The position numbers and the translations under genes are program-made. A stretch of 64,000 bases of DNA from Physcomitrium patens (lineage: Eukaryota > Streptophyta > Bryopsida > Funariales > Funariaceae), in the NCBI RefSeq assembly GCF_000002425.4, contig NC_037264.1, positions 14,777,808-14,841,807 on the forward strand, given 5' to 3'. Below are positions 1-11,764 of this stretch, in pieces (position 1 is the first letter of the stretch; each line of letters opens with the position of its first letter). The notes beneath the pieces are model-generated. The model had not been told where the DNA came from, searched no databases, and saw only the letters and a list, made by a program, of their open reading frames with translations.

Positions 1-1077
1 AGGCAGAGGCTTTGAGATGTTTAGGTCATAAAATAACATTTATCATAAAACATGGAGATGGTTTTGAGGAGAGGATAGGACCTTCACTAGGGGTTGTACA
101 AGGTTCCAACCGCACAGTCCCTATTGTAGGTGGACAAATTCGTTTTCTGACATGCTATCTCCTTTGATCATCGTACTCCTCATTTTATGGTTGCGTCACT
201 TCTTTCAACAATATTGAGTCGTGTGCTTAGGTTCTCCACAATATAAACATAATCCTTCTTGATGATGACAAGTCTTTTCTTGCTTAGTAAGAGGTTTAAA
301 AAGTATTGCATCAATTTGCATATCCTCTACTTTCGAATGTATGTATTGAAGAGATATTGGTATTGCTATTGAATTATAGTTACGTTGAGGTCCACTTGTA
401 CGGTTCTCAAATGGAAATTCAAAAAGGTGATTGTCACACTTCATAGCAAAGTCAATTGTTTGACTCAATGTTTGAGGATCAGGTAAGTTGAACATTAACT
501 TTTTTATCTCATATTATAATCCATAGAGAAATTGGCTAATAAGTGCAGCATCATCCTACTTGATATCAGTTGCAAGTTGTCAAAATTGTGAAACATACAT
601 CATTACTGATCGATTGTCTTATCATAAAATATGGATCTTATTGGTTGTAACACGAATTGCATCATGTTCTTCTTACATAGATTGAAACTCTACCAAAAAA
701 GTATCTAAATTATCTAATATTAGATCTTATCGTTCAAGAAAAGATGAAAACCACGATAGTGCTGAACTTGAAAGAAGCGTACCAATGAATCCAACTTACG
801 ATCCTGGAATTGGATAGCTTTGGAGTTGAAGTTCAATCACAAGTTACACTTGATTGATAAATCTTCGAAACTTGGATATGGTGCCATCAAACTTTTCGGG
901 GAGAGCAATTCTTGGTTCTCTAACATTGGAAGGGCGTTCTACCATAGGAGAAGGGACATGATTTGATATAGATGTTGAAGGAGCTCCAATCATTTCTATA
1001 TCTTCACTTCCTGCCAATCTTATTGCTCCTTGTAGTAGTAAATTGAGTTGATCCATCGCAAGCATTAACTTCTTCAA
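1..1077 (-). pseudogene. gag (with CCHC knuckle) and start of protease, copy A
   Basis: The N-terminal Gag part is open from 1077 to 844 and contains a PEKFDGTISKFRRF segment typical of Ty3-type Gag. A second open piece at 495-205 ends in an intact zinc knuckle, CLYCGEPKHTTQYC (CX2CX4HX4C), which would bind nucleic acid during particle assembly. The beginning of the protease region runs off the left edge. The frame is broken between these pieces. Copies C and D have the same order of parts, which supports the reading. Confidence 0.75.
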
Positions 1078-1340
1078 TTGCTCTTAAATTTGTGCCATTG
1101 CACTCTTCATTTCACTAAGTATTGCTATGATAACACTTAAAAAAGAGAAGATGTCTAATATTGCTCAAGACAAATAAAAAAGAGGACTTGAGAACAAAAA
1201 AAATACTAAGGATAATATCAGTTTAGAAGAGGGTAATCCGCAACTTCTAATATACTTGTGTCTTATCAAAAAAAAAGAATAATCTACTCTTAAAGAAGAT
1301 TACACAAAGCCTTGATATTGTAGGTGTATTCTTGTCAATC

Positions 1341-1899
1341 TGTCAAGGATAAGAATATGATAAAGATAAATAAACAAGTGAAAATTCTTTCAAAGAAAGT
1401 TGACAAAATAGAAATAACTTGATATGTATATTAAGAAAAAAAATGGAATGGCTATTACCAAAAGACAAGAAAAGTAGAGACCCTTGAAACTAGACTGGAA
1501 GCAAGAAAAGAGTTGACAAGAGTGAAGAAGGCTTCACTCTTGTCTCTATATATACTCTCTAACAAGGGGCTTTGTGGCAACGTTCTATAGGACCTCCAAT
1601 ATGTATTGACTTTGTAGGATACATGCCTTGACTTACAAGGCAAGTTTTTCTACGTGTGGGCTACATAATTAGCTTGGTCTTCAAGCTAATAACATGTGTG
1701 GCACATGGCCAACTTGTTGATCACGTTTCTAATCTCAAAAAGTTAATTAAAGACACCTATAAAGTCAAAGCAGTATCTATGAAGCTTCTAAGAAGCTACC
1801 ATATCAAATACAATAGAATTAACTTACCTTTATTTACTTTTACTTACTTCTACTTATTTATATATGTAATTACTGGCTTACATGAGTATGTCCATGACA
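1341..1899 (-). repeat. 5' LTR of chromovirus copy A
   Basis: This 559-bp LTR is bounded by TGTCA and TGACA on the plus strand. It contains a TATATATA box (1547-1554, read on minus), a perfect inverted repeat just downstream of it (1515-1544), and GAAGCTTC-type motifs near 1783. It aligns along its length with the LTRs at 2500, 16713 and 22536. Confidence 0.88.
1515..1544 (-). other. TATA-proximal perfect inverted repeat in LTR A
   Basis: Two perfect 13-nt arms (GACAAGAGTGAAG and CTTCACTCTTGTC) are separated by 4 nt. On the minus strand the repeat lies 2 nt downstream of the TATATATA box, around the expected transcription start. It could therefore be a DNA palindrome at the initiator or a hairpin at the RNA 5' end. 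The same 30 nt occur intact in LTR B (2670-2699). Confidence 0.7.
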
Positions 1900-2197
1900 A
1901 TTATAGTCAAATGTCAGATATTTTTTTATTTAAAACTTAAGATTTATACTTTTTAATTTTATGATTTAAATAAAATTATTTATTTATTTATAAATATTAT
2001 ATTATTAAATATATGTAAATTCAACTAAGTTTTATAAATTTTTAGAAAATTTCTTAGAACAATTATTATGGTATTTGAATAGAAAAATAATGGTTTCATG
2101 AAAATAGTAAAATAAAAATTAAAAAAATTAAAAAAAAATAATAAGATAAAAGTTGAATATAGTTTAGAATCCAAGTAAGAAGGTGGAATCATCAAAC

Positions 2198-2236
<39 letters not shown>

Positions 2237-2499
2237 TAAAACTAAGATTTTATTTTAAAAAATAATTATAATTTTAATAATATTTTCTTATTTTTTTTCA
2301 TAGCTTAAATCTAAAACTATAATTGACTATTAAAGGATATCTTTGTAGATACATAATAAAGATTTAGAGGCAAGGGTATATTTCTAAGATAGAAAGACAT
2401 TCAAACAAATAGTTTGAGGTACCTTAATTATTTGTTTACATTCTTTAGTACCTTAATTAAAGAAACAAAGTATTACTTTATTGGTTTGGTTCATATTTA
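1900..2499. other. AT-rich spacer with (AT)n microsatellite
   Basis: This stretch between copies A and B holds no gene. It is strongly AT-rich and contains an uninterrupted AT dinucleotide run at about 2201-2234. Confidence 0.8.
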
Positions 2500-3033
2500 T
2501 GTCAAGGACAAGAACTCCATGAAAACAGACAAGTGAGCCTTCACTTAAAGAAAAATAAAAAAATATAAATAAATAAATATGTATATTGAAAGAGAAACTA
2601 AAATGGCTATTACCAAAAGACAAGAAAACTAGAGACCCTTGAAACTAGACTTGAAGTAACAAAAGAGTTGACAAGAGTGAAGAAGGCTTCACTCTTGTCT
2701 CTATATATACTATCTAACTAAGGGCTATGTGGTGACATTCTATAGGACCTCCAATATGTGTTGACTTTGAAGGATACATGCCTTGACTTACAAGACAAGT
2801 TTTTCTATGTGTGGGCCACATAGTTAGTTTGATCTTCAAACTAACAACATGTGTGGCACATGGCCAACTTGTTGACCACGTTTCTAATCCAAAAAGTCAA
2901 TTAAAGACACCTATGAAGTCAAAGTAGTATCTATAAAGCTTCTAAGAAGCTTCCATATTAAATACTATAGAATTAACTTACTTTTACTTATTTGTATATG
3001 TAATTACTCACTTACATGAATATGTCCATGACA
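2500..3033 (-). repeat. 3' LTR of chromovirus copy B
   Basis: This 534-bp LTR is bounded by TGTCA and TGACA. It carries the conserved inverted repeat (2670-2699) and a TATATATA box (2702-2709, minus). Its inner end abuts the polypurine tract. A pair of GAAGCTTC-like motifs lies near 2938-2955. Confidence 0.87.
2670..2699 (-). other. TATA-proximal perfect inverted repeat in LTR B
   Basis: The two 13-nt arms and 4-nt spacer match those in LTR A (1515-1544), and the position relative to the TATA box (2702-2709) is the same. Its survival in a diverged LTR suggests it mattered while the element was active. Confidence 0.7.
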
Positions 3034-3591
3034 TTACCCCTCCTTCTAGGGACGAGTTCCATGAGGAGTGGTCATCATATGTTGAGGAAATCTATGATGC
3101 GACAAATTGTATTCGCCACATACTCTGATCTTTGTTCTCTTCAAAGATGATTGATAGGGCCTCTCAACCATCAATAGTGTCCCATACAAAGGCAGGAAGA
3201 CCACTCAGTTATTTGATCATTGTTGAGGCTTTCATAACTTCCTTCAAATAGAACATTTGGAATACCATCAGGAGTTGTTCCTACCTCTAGTAAAATCACC
3301 AAACATCGGGAGTACCTTCTAAGGTCGTGATACAAAACGCGTTGTATTTTGCCATCTATTTGAAGAAGAACATATTGTTCTTAAAGATTTTCATCTCGAT
3401 TGTGTCATCTTGAAGGTTGTGACAATCGTAATGTTTCATCCGGCAGGTCAATAAATGAAGGCTCTTGAGTCGAATCTGCTGGTTGTTGGTTTTCCATCTC
3501 CTAAGCGTCACTACTACAAAGAAGCTACAAACAAGGATTGAAAGTAGAATGTTATCTTGCTTAAATGTTGTTTCTTTTATAAAAAAGGTTT

Positions 3592-3783
3592 TCATCTTGA
3601 TTTTGATGAATGTCGTCGATGAAAAGCCTCCACCGCCTTTACTGCATTTGTAAGATTCTTTATTGGCTCCCATGTGTGTTCACTAATATCATATCTGCGC
3701 CAATGGACAAGATATTCCAATTTATTTTGATGTCGCCTTGAATCTAAGACTTCTTCTACTTCAAACTCTTCATTATTGTCCAC
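3592..3783 (-). pseudogene. chromodomain of copy B integrase
   Basis: The 63-residue open piece contains EFEVEEVLDSRR, then YLVHWRRYD, HTWEPIKNL and a closing FHRRHSSKS. That is the order of a chromodomain attached to the C-terminus of chromovirus integrases. In known chromoviruses it directs integration by binding modified histone H3. The aromatic cage positions appear kept as F (in EFEVEE), W (in VHWRRY) and Y (in RRYD). The start methionine is only an ORF boundary; the domain would be the end of a longer polyprotein. Confidence 0.85.
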
Positions 3784-5151
3784 TTGTATAAGAGGAGGTA
3801 GAGCTTGTCATCTTCTTGGTATGTCCACTGTCTTGTATGGTTCAAGAAGAGACACATGGAATATTGGATGGATTTTCATTGACACCGATAGATATAAACA
3901 ATATGCAACTGGATTGATTTGTGTAGAAATAAAAAATGGTCCAAGTCTTCAACAGTCCAACTTGTCACTAGGACGAGTGGTCTTGATATTACGACAAAGT
4001 AGCCATACCTTATCACCCAAGAAGAATGGTGGTTGTTTCTTTCGATAGACATCCGCATTGACCTTTTGTTGTTCTTGAGTCTCTTTTAACTACGCCTTCA
4101 TCATTGCATATAGCTCTGATAAATGAATCGCTAAATCTTTCGCAGCAGGATTATTACCTTTTGAGAAGTCAAAAGTATCAAGTCGTGGATGATAACCATA
4201 ATTAGCAAAGAAAGGTATTTGTTTTGTAGAAGAATGTACCGTATTATTATAAGCAAACTCTGCCAATGGCAAAAGAGTTGTCCAATCATCTTGTTGGTAG
4301 TTAATGGTACATCTTAAATATTGCTCCAAAACTTGATTAACACGCTCCGTTTGTCCATCAATTTGATGATGAAATGTTGAAGATAGTTTTATATCTACTT
4401 TTAGAATCTTGAAAAGAGTCCGCCAAAATCTTGATACAAATTGGATTCTCCTATCTAATATAATATCTTTGGATAATCCATGATAGCAATAGGTATTGTC
4501 AAGAAAGAGCTTAGTTGTTTCTTCACCTGTAATAGATTTTGTACACAGTACAAAATGTGCCATCTTGGTAAAACAATCTACTATCATGAATATAAAGTCA
4601 TAAGAACCTGAGATTGGAAGATCCATGATGAAGTCCATAGAAACAAGAGACCATGATTGTTCTAGAACGGGTAATGGCTGAAGAAGTCCAAAAAGTCGAT
4701 GACGAGGAGTTTTTGATCTTGAGCAAATATCACATGATTGTACAAAATCTATGACTGCCTTCCACATTTGAGGCCATCAAAAATCCCTAGATATCAGCTC
4801 CAAATTCTTATTATATCCAAAATGTGCTGCTGTTGGGAAGTCGTGACAAGCTTGAAGAATATGTAAACGTGCTTCTCCTTCTGGAACATATAAGCGTCCT
4901 TCGAAATAGAGTAGGTTGTTCTTGAATTCAAATTTAGAAGAATCATGAGATTTAAAAGAATTATTCTTGATATCATGAACAAGAGGATCTGAAGACATAC
5001 TTAACTGGACTTGCTTAAGAAAAGTTAAATTAACAATCAATGTTGATTTTATTGTTTGAAGATCAAATTGCTCTAGCTTCAAGAGAACCATTCTTTGTTG
5101 CTCAAAAACTCCATCTCTTTCTTTTGGTCCAAGATAAGAATGTCTAGACAA
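3784..5151 (-). pseudogene. RNase H-integrase linker, integrase core and C-terminal domain, copy B
   Basis: Reading leftward there is an ALSRH-type linker. The integrase zinc domain follows, with a CDICSRSK cysteine pair near 4722. The catalytic core is open from 4767 to 4090. Visible catalytic residues are D in SMDFIMDLP, D in IILDRRIQF and E in DGQTERVNQ, so the D-D-E set is present. A frame-shifted stretch from about 4060 to 3784 still shows GDKVWLL and KIHPIFHVS, typical of the gypsy integrase C-terminal domain. At least two frame breaks and stop codons make it non-functional. Confidence 0.83.
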
Positions 5152-5169
5152 GGCATTGAATAAACCTTG

Positions 5170-6059
5170 TTATTTTCCTGGCCGATAAGTGATGATGAAC
5201 TCGAATCTTGATAAAGACATGCTCCAACGAGCTTGACGACGATTTAATATGCATGCTGACATGAAATATTCAAGGTTCTTATGATCCATATACACGATGA
5301 CTAGACTAAAAGCGCCTTCTAGATAATGATGCCATTCTTGAAAAGAATCCACAATTGCAAGAAGTTCTTTGTCATGGATTTCATAATTGATTTCAACTGC
5401 TGAGAATTTTCTTGAATGAAAGGCTACTAGATGAAGTTTGTTATCTGTTCCCATTTAAGATAAAATCACACCCAGAGCAAAGTCTGATGCATGTGTTTCC
5501 ATAAAGAATGCTTTGGAAAAATCAACACGATACAAGATTGGTGCAGAAACAAATGCTGTCTTCAAAGATTCAAAAGCAACTTCCGCTTCTTGATTCCATT
5601 GGAGTTTGTCTTTACAAGTCAAATGTATAAGTGGAGCTGCAACTTGAGAGAAGTTTTTGATGAAGATCCGATAATAGTTGGCAAATTCTAAAAAGCATTG
5701 GACATTTCTTACCATTTTTGGAATCTTCCAATCTATAATAGTTTGAACTTTCTTAGGATCCATCATAAGTCCATCATTTGAAATGATGTAACCTAAAAAA
5801 TCAACTTGAGTAGTGTAGAATACACACTTTTCTATCTTGGCATAGAGTCCTACATATCTTAATTTTTGTAACACATGATGAACATGAAATTCATGTTCTT
5901 CTAGATTCTTAGAATAGTTCAAGATGTCGTCTAGATAACAGACCACAAAATCATCCTAAAACTCTCAAAAAACATTATTCATTAGATGTTGAAAAGCTGT
6001 TGGTGCATTTGTAAGTCCAAAAGGCATGATGTTGTATTCAAAATATCCCTACCTAGTTG
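5170..6059 (-). pseudogene. reverse transcriptase C-terminal half and RNase H, copy B
   Basis: RT shows the YLDD active-site motif near 5930 (VCYLDDILNYSK) and the thumb region with VDFLGYIIS. RNase H shows [20 protein letters not shown] and DHKNLEYF. The first RNase H aspartate is replaced by histidine (ETHASDFA, codon 5493-5491), and a stop separates RT from RNase H at 5455. The tract 5119-5719 is base-for-base identical to copy C (19349-19949), unlike its flanks. Confidence 0.85.
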
Positions 6060-6459
6060 ATTATGTAAGTAATGATTAGATTTTTAGGAAGGCTTATAAG
6101 TTTTAAGAATTTTATTAAGTCAAGAATCATAAAAATAATACCTTAATAAGTCTTAAAAGAAATTATCTTGATTGAGTTAATATTTATTTTTATTTATTCA
6201 TATTGAAACCAATATTTAAAATAATATTTTATTATTTATGTTATTCATTAAATATTCATAAATGATAATAAATAAGAAAAAAAATATTAAAAAAAATTAT
6301 GAATTTTTAATAATTATTAGTTCCAAAATTTATTGCCTTAGGAATATGTAAAAACATGTGACCAAAGATTATTAATTTCTAAATATATTATCTTTGAAAC
6401 ATATAGAATATTTTTACTAAAACAATTATTAGATGACTTTTAAACAATTATTTTTATTA

Positions 6460-6690
6460 AGCATAGTAAAGACAAGGGTGAAGCCTTTCGTGCTCTTGTC
6501 AATTCCTTTCTTACTTCTAGTCTAATTGCAATAGTCTAAAACCTTCTTGCCTTTAGAAATAGTCATTCTAATTTCTTCTAGAATATAAATACTTCTTTAT
6601 TTATTTTTTATTATATTTCTTTGAAATACACTAAAATTTTTATTTTTATTCTTTTTATATTCTTGTTCTTAAGAAGAAGTTATGACAAGA
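6460..6690 (+). repeat. decayed chromovirus-type LTR fragment, opposite orientation
   Basis: Read in reverse complement, this matches the first half of the chromovirus LTR. It keeps the remains of the inverted repeat (GACAAG...CTCTTGTC, about 6470-6500) and the stretch corresponding to TTGCTTCCAGTCTAGTTTC in intact copies. It is oriented opposite to copies A-D and is heavily mutated. Confidence 0.55.
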
Positions 6691-8154
6691 CTTAATTTTA
6701 AATATATGCTCAATGGATCAAATTTCAATCAATAATATATCTTTAAAAAATATTTTTTCTTACTAAAATAAAACTAAATTAATTCAAATCCAAGAATAAA
6801 TCATTATTCTAAGTTAGAGGACAATAAAGATTATTATTTCTTGGAAAGAACTTTATTAAGTCCAATTATACTTTTTTAAGCAATATTTAGCTTTTAATGT
6901 AAGTAATACTTAATATTAAGATTAATCAAAAACCAATAAGAAGAATTTTGTAGTACCTAAGGTGGCTTATATACCATTTAACTTCTTCTCCTAAAGTGGT
7001 TGTCTATTTCTAATTTTTAAGATCTCATTGATTTTTGACTTAAAAATTCTAAATCTAAACTTATTTTTAGGTCTAATCTTGTCCTTGCTAGATTAAATTT
7101 GATCTTGTACTTGCTCTTTTATTGGACAATGTTGTTCTCAAGTATGTTGCATTAATCAATAAATTTGTTTGATTCTTACTATAAATTAATTATATCTATA
7201 CTTCTTGTCTAATTCAAACATGACCAATCTAAAACCTATTTAGCTAAGTAGTTAACATGCTTATTTAATATTACAAGTTAACAATGATTTATGAAAAATA
7301 ATATTTTAAGATGATTTAAACTAATTTTGTTGAAAAATAAATTATCAAGGTATAGAAAATTAGATTTAATTTAATAAAAATATTTTCAAATATCCAAAAA
7401 AAATTAAAAATTTATTGATAATTTTTTAGTATTTTTAAGGAATTTTAAGAAGTTTTAGAGCATATTTAATGGATTTTTCTAAAAATGATTTAACCACTTT
7501 GGGAGGCTACTACAAAGAATCAAATTAAGATTCATAGGTCCAAAAACATTTTCTAGACTAATTTGGTATTTTTGAACATTATGATGAAGTAAATTTGCAA
7601 AAAAATAATTTTACTCATAGAAACTAGAATAAATAACAACTAAAATAGTAGTGGGAGGAGGTAAGGTGCATATGATTCATATGATTTGTAGCCTATAGGA
7701 GGTAGTGAAGAGGATACAACTAAGACCTCTTGGATCTTCTAAGGTACTACATAGACTACCTATGAGTCTTATTAAGGCTCAAACCTTTGACCACTTAATC
7801 AAGAAACCTTTGAGATAAATTCTAATTATCTTATTTTTTATCTTTTATCTTTTAATTATTATTTTTTAAAAAATAAAATAAAAAATATTTATTTTAAAAT
7901 AATTAAAAAGATAAAAAAAATTTATAAATTTATTATTTAATTTAATTTAATTTTTTATAATTTACCAAATAAAGTTTAATAAACATGTTGAGAATAATTT
8001 TAAAGTGTGTGTTTCTTTAGTTTTTCTTCTTTTATTTGTTCTTCCTTGATTTTTCTTTCTTCTTAGTATATGTGGTTCTCACCTCACACTTCCAGTTACA
8101 AACAAATTTTAAATAAGGCCACCTTATATTTGGATTAAAGAGTGAATTTTATTT

Positions 8155-8337
8155 TTATAAGTGTAAATTAGACAAAGGTTGGTAAAGGGATAAAAGTACA
8201 TCAACCATCAGAAGTGTGAGATTTTCTTTTAATCTGTTGTATGAATTTTTTATATTTTGGAAATATGTAAGCCAAATATGGCCAGACTTATTACATCTGT
8301 AGCATTGTTTATTTAGAGTATTTGCAGAAGTAATCAT
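8155..8337 (-). pseudogene. retroelement Gag zinc-knuckle remnant
   Basis: A 60-codon open piece contains CYRCNKSGHIWLTYF, which matches CX2CX4HX4C except that the last cysteine has become tyrosine. No other Gag or Pol motif is recognisable next to it. Most likely it is a stray piece of a copia- or gypsy-type gag. Confidence 0.45.
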
Positions 8338-9176
8338 TTAAAGCAAATGAAATAATCCTCTATTGGCTTATTTTATAGTAGCAAAGACCTACAAATAAGG
8401 TGTTGTGCAACAATCTAGTAATTTGATGCAAAATTGATAGTAATAAGTTTGTAGAGAAGAAATAATAAATTTGAAACAGAGAGAACATTTTGGTGGATAA
8501 TAAAAAACTAAAAACTAATTGTATTTTCATTATTGTTATTTTTAAAATAGTATATAAATTAGAAAAGAAAAACTATTTTTAAGCTCAACAAAATACTATT
8601 TTTAATTCTTTAGACAAAAAACAATGAATTGTCAAGTAACAAATTAATAAAATAAAGATAAAATGAGACTTAAATGATTATTTAGCTATTTGTACCAATA
8701 TCAAAACCTATAAATCTATAAACAGCTTGTGGTTGCCACCTTTTGCTTCCAAATTGTGATGGATTGTAGTTCAAGTTCCTTGCTACCCAATTGAACAATC
8801 AACTTTTCACCTTGGGCTTCAAAACCTTGAAGTATTTGTCATTGATTTGATGACATGGGGCTCTAAAAATACCGCATCAGGGTGCTAATCAATCATCCAG
8901 ATTCAAGTCCAGGTTTAGAGCTGTCATATCAAGGACACAATTAGTATCAATTCCACAAATTAAAAAAGCCATTGACATATCTGCCTATACACCACATCTA
9001 TCACGGAACTTGGAAGTGGGGGGGCTTTAATAGATAAAACTAATAAATAAATAAAAAAATAAAGTTGTCTAAAAAGCAAGTGCCAATGCGCACTTGCCAC
9101 GTTAGATAAGTCAATAGTGGTGGTCCACGCGATGACTCAGTGTCGATCCACGAAGTACATGCGAATGCACCACGCG

Positions 9177-9518
9177 GCCGACGGAGGGATGCTCAGAATG
9201 GACACGAGTACCGCAACGTCGAAGCTGGAGTGGAAAACAGCGTAGTGTTCAGACCCATCGAGGCGGGAGTAGCGATGGTGTATGGCAACGCCGAGGATGG
9301 ATGAGATGAGGGGAGTCCACACACTGCGATGCGATGATCTCCCTCTCACTCCCAGCCCAACCATGGCAGTGGCGCGACCTCAGACCCTCACGAAACTTCG
9401 GCGTGTTTCGTGGCGAGCATGCAGTCAGTTTCCTCCCTGCAGCTCTGACGGCGCGTCGTATCGATTGCCAAGTGGCGCCTCTCCGCAGATGACACCCTCG
9501 TGCACCTGATTATATAAT
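9177..9518 (+). promoter_or_regulatory. promoter region of LEA gene 1 (TATA box, DRE-like and ACGT sites)
   Basis: A TATATAAT box lies at 9511-9518, 168 nt before the start codon. Upstream are GCCGAC (9177-9182), a match to the DRE/CRT core, and a CCACGTTA site with an ACGT core at 9097-9104. Such sites serve drought, cold and ABA responses in land plants, which fits a LEA gene. Function is inferred from motif identity only. Confidence 0.45.
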
Positions 9519-9685
9519 CCACCTGCGTCCCTAGACTACGCACTAACCTGGTCTTGGTCTTATCATCCAGCTTCTATTAATCTCGGACAATTTTGTGCAT
9601 TTTAACCTGTAAGTTCTCCTTGCAGCTGTACGTTTCCGCTAATTATCTCTCCGGTGACAGTCTTCGATTCCAGTTTTTTGTCAAG

Positions 9686-10470
9686 ATGTCGACCTATGAA
9701 CAGACCAAGGAGCAGGCTGGACAGAAGGCCCAGGAGACCAAGGGATTTGGAGAGGAGAAGGCAGGACAGGCTCAGGGTGCCGCTAAGGTAGGTGTCTGGT
9801 TCGAGTGAATTCGATAGGGGTTGTGAGATGCTATGTGTACGTGGTCACGACTCGAATTTGTAATGTGACGACTGTCCCAACAAGTCTGTGGATGTCGTGG
9901 GATAGTGGGTAGGGAGAGTGCCAGGTGACTAGCACGATACTTGTGGAGCCGGTGGATGTGTGTGATAGATTTTTGAATAATTTTTGTTGATGATTTTAGA
10001 GCGCTGCTGGAACCGCTCAAGATAAGGCCAGTCAAGCTGTAGACTACGCAGGCTCCAAGGCCCAGGATGCGAAATCTGCCGCGAAGGACACTTCCCAGCA
10101 AGTAGGTGACAAAACCGCTGACGCCGCTGGGAGTGCTAAGGACAAGGCTGATGAGGCTAAGGACGCTGCAGGCGCTAAGGCAAGCGAGACCGGTAGCTAC
10201 TTAGGTGACAAGGTCAACCAGGCCAAGAGCGCAGCTGCCGACACCTCTGGCGCAACCCAGGACAAGGCTTCTGGTGCAGCTGGCACTGTCCAACAGAAAA
10301 CAAGTGAAGCTACAAACTATGCGAAAGACACTGCTGTGAGTGCCAAAGACACTGCCGTGGATGCTGCCACAAAAGCCAAGGACACTGCTGGAAACGTTTT
10401 GCAGCAGACTGGCAACTATGTGTCCGACGCCTTCAACCGTGCTAAGGAGACCGTTACACCCAAACAGTAG
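9686..10470 (+). CDS. group-3-like LEA protein, tandem copy 1
   Basis: The predicted gene has two exons, 9686-9787 and 10000-10470, joined by a phase-0 GT-AG intron, giving 190 residues. The start codon follows CAAG and opens with MSTYEQTKEQ, matched by the neighbour's MSTYDQTKEM. The protein is rich in Ala, Lys, Thr, Asp and Gly, has no cysteine or tryptophan, and repeats 11-residue-like units such as AGTAQDKASQA and AVSAKDTAVDA. This is the pattern of LEA_4/group 3 proteins, which are disordered in water and fold into amphipathic helices on drying, protecting proteins and membranes. No signal peptide is evident. A close paralogue with the same exon structure lies 1.3 kb downstream on the same strand. 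Confidence 0.88.
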
Positions 10471-11656
10471 GGTTGAGTGGGATTGTTAGAATATTATTCT
10501 TGTGAATATGATAGTGGCTAGAATCACATTTGATTACTACATCACTATGTAAGACTTTGATTGATTTCTCGAATCTATCGATTTTGTAAAACTGTACTGT
10601 GTTCACATGTTGATTGTTTGATCGAAAAGGATTTGTTGGAAATTTTATGGTTTAGAAATGGCTCGTGTACGATGTCTACCGGCGGTAATGGAGCACTTGT
10701 TTGTTTCATCTCCACTTCGATTGACTATGATTTGGATTTTTTTTTGCATAGATTTTTGGTTAGTTAAAACTTTGTAGGAAATAATAATTTAGATGTGAGC
10801 TCTAATTTTCAACATTGCTGCTACGCCCAACCTACGAATCTCTCCAGATGTGAGGTCATACTTGGATGATTGTGATAACTTGGCATCCTTTTCATTATTC
10901 GCTATATTTCATCTGGACAATACTTTGACATCGAAAAGAATACACCTTAAATATGATTTTCTTACAATGTAAAAATATTGCTCCAAATCCAGCAAACTGA
11001 TTTGAAAGTTTTTACGATGTCGTAGTAGCACAACGAAAGAATATCTCTGGTTTTTTCGCAGTCAATCTGCTGCAGCTATTAAATAATACGATTAAAAGTA
11101 CTAATTTCTTGAGCTGGATGTGACTTAGCAGATTCTCTTACAATTTCTCGCCACCGTATGCAGAATGAGTACCGGAAGAATCGTGTAATAATTTTAGGAA
11201 ATGTTACTCATTTCTAGGATTCTTGTTCTGGACAAGTCTCCTTAGTGAACTACTATGATACCTATCAAGGAATCCATGCAATTAGTGAAATTTTGGGAGA
11301 ATTTGATTCGCTGCATGGGCAATGTACTTGCTGCAACGGAGAATTTCTTCAAAATAAAAAACTTGTCGTAAATTAGTTTAAAATAATCAATGCCGCTTTC
11401 TCAGGGTGAGGTTCTAGCGGCATCGCCTCATGCAAATATAGACGATCACCCTGACCAGCCAAGTGGCGTGGCGATCATGCATTTCCCGATCTCAAGGCCA
11501 GCTGGTCCATCCCCCTGACATGGCGGGATTGGCAGACACGTTGAGGCTGTACCAGCAATTTCATTGAACACCATTGCTCTTAAAATGTCGACGATCCTCC
11601 GCGATTTTTGAATTGCTTTTAGACAATCACATTCGATTTTCAGTCTGCCTTCCCAC
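10471..11656. other. intergenic region between the two LEA genes
   Basis: It contains the 3' flank of LEA gene 1 and the upstream region of LEA gene 2. No transposon is evident, in contrast to the surrounding DNA. An ACACGTTG site at 11536-11543 has an ACGT core and could be an ABA-response element for gene 2. Confidence 0.6.
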
Positions 11657-11662
11657 TAAATA
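11657..11662 (+). promoter_or_regulatory. TATA-like box of LEA gene 2
   Basis: TAAATA lies 108 nt before the start codon at 11765, a sensible distance. It is a weak match to the TATA consensus. Confidence 0.3.
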
Positions 11663-11764
11663 CCGTTTCATTGACATCTTGTGTATATTGTGCGCATAGA
11701 TCGGAGAATTTCTTTCTTTTTGGATTACTATTCTATTTCATATTCAATCTCAAGCTTAATCACC

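Larger units (their letters stand above)
1..1899 (-). mobile_element. Ty3/gypsy chromovirus copy A (5' part, cut by window edge)
   Basis: A 5' LTR (1341-1899) is followed, reading leftward on the minus strand, by gag and the beginning of the protease region. The rest of pol lies outside the window. The sequence is plainly homologous to copies B, C and D. Gag carries several frame breaks, so the copy is dead. The family is called chromovirus because copy B has a chromodomain after its integrase. Confidence 0.85.
2500..6059 (-). mobile_element. Ty3/gypsy chromovirus copy B, 5'-truncated
   Basis: The element has a 3' LTR (2500-3033), a polypurine tract beside it, a chromodomain, integrase, RNase H and the C-terminal half of reverse transcriptase. 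Homology to copy C stops at about 6059, inside RT, so gag, protease and the 5' LTR are missing. The sequence just inside the LTR (3034 on) reads on minus as a purine-rich stretch ending AGAAGGAGGGGTAA, as expected for plus-strand priming. Confidence 0.87.
6060..9060. other. AT-rich, gene-free region with repeat debris
   Basis: No host gene is visible. The stretch is very AT-rich. It contains an inverted LTR fragment (6460-6690) and a zinc-knuckle remnant (8155-8337). A roughly 150-bp motif around 7640-7800 also appears, diverged, at 13990-14100 and in reverse orientation near 26510-26610. That motif probably belongs to a second repeat family that I cannot classify. Confidence 0.65.

Noticed and set aside
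3876-4058. A 60-codon minus-strand ORF, repeated at 18116-18298
   Set aside because: It is an out-of-frame shadow of the integrase C-terminal domain.
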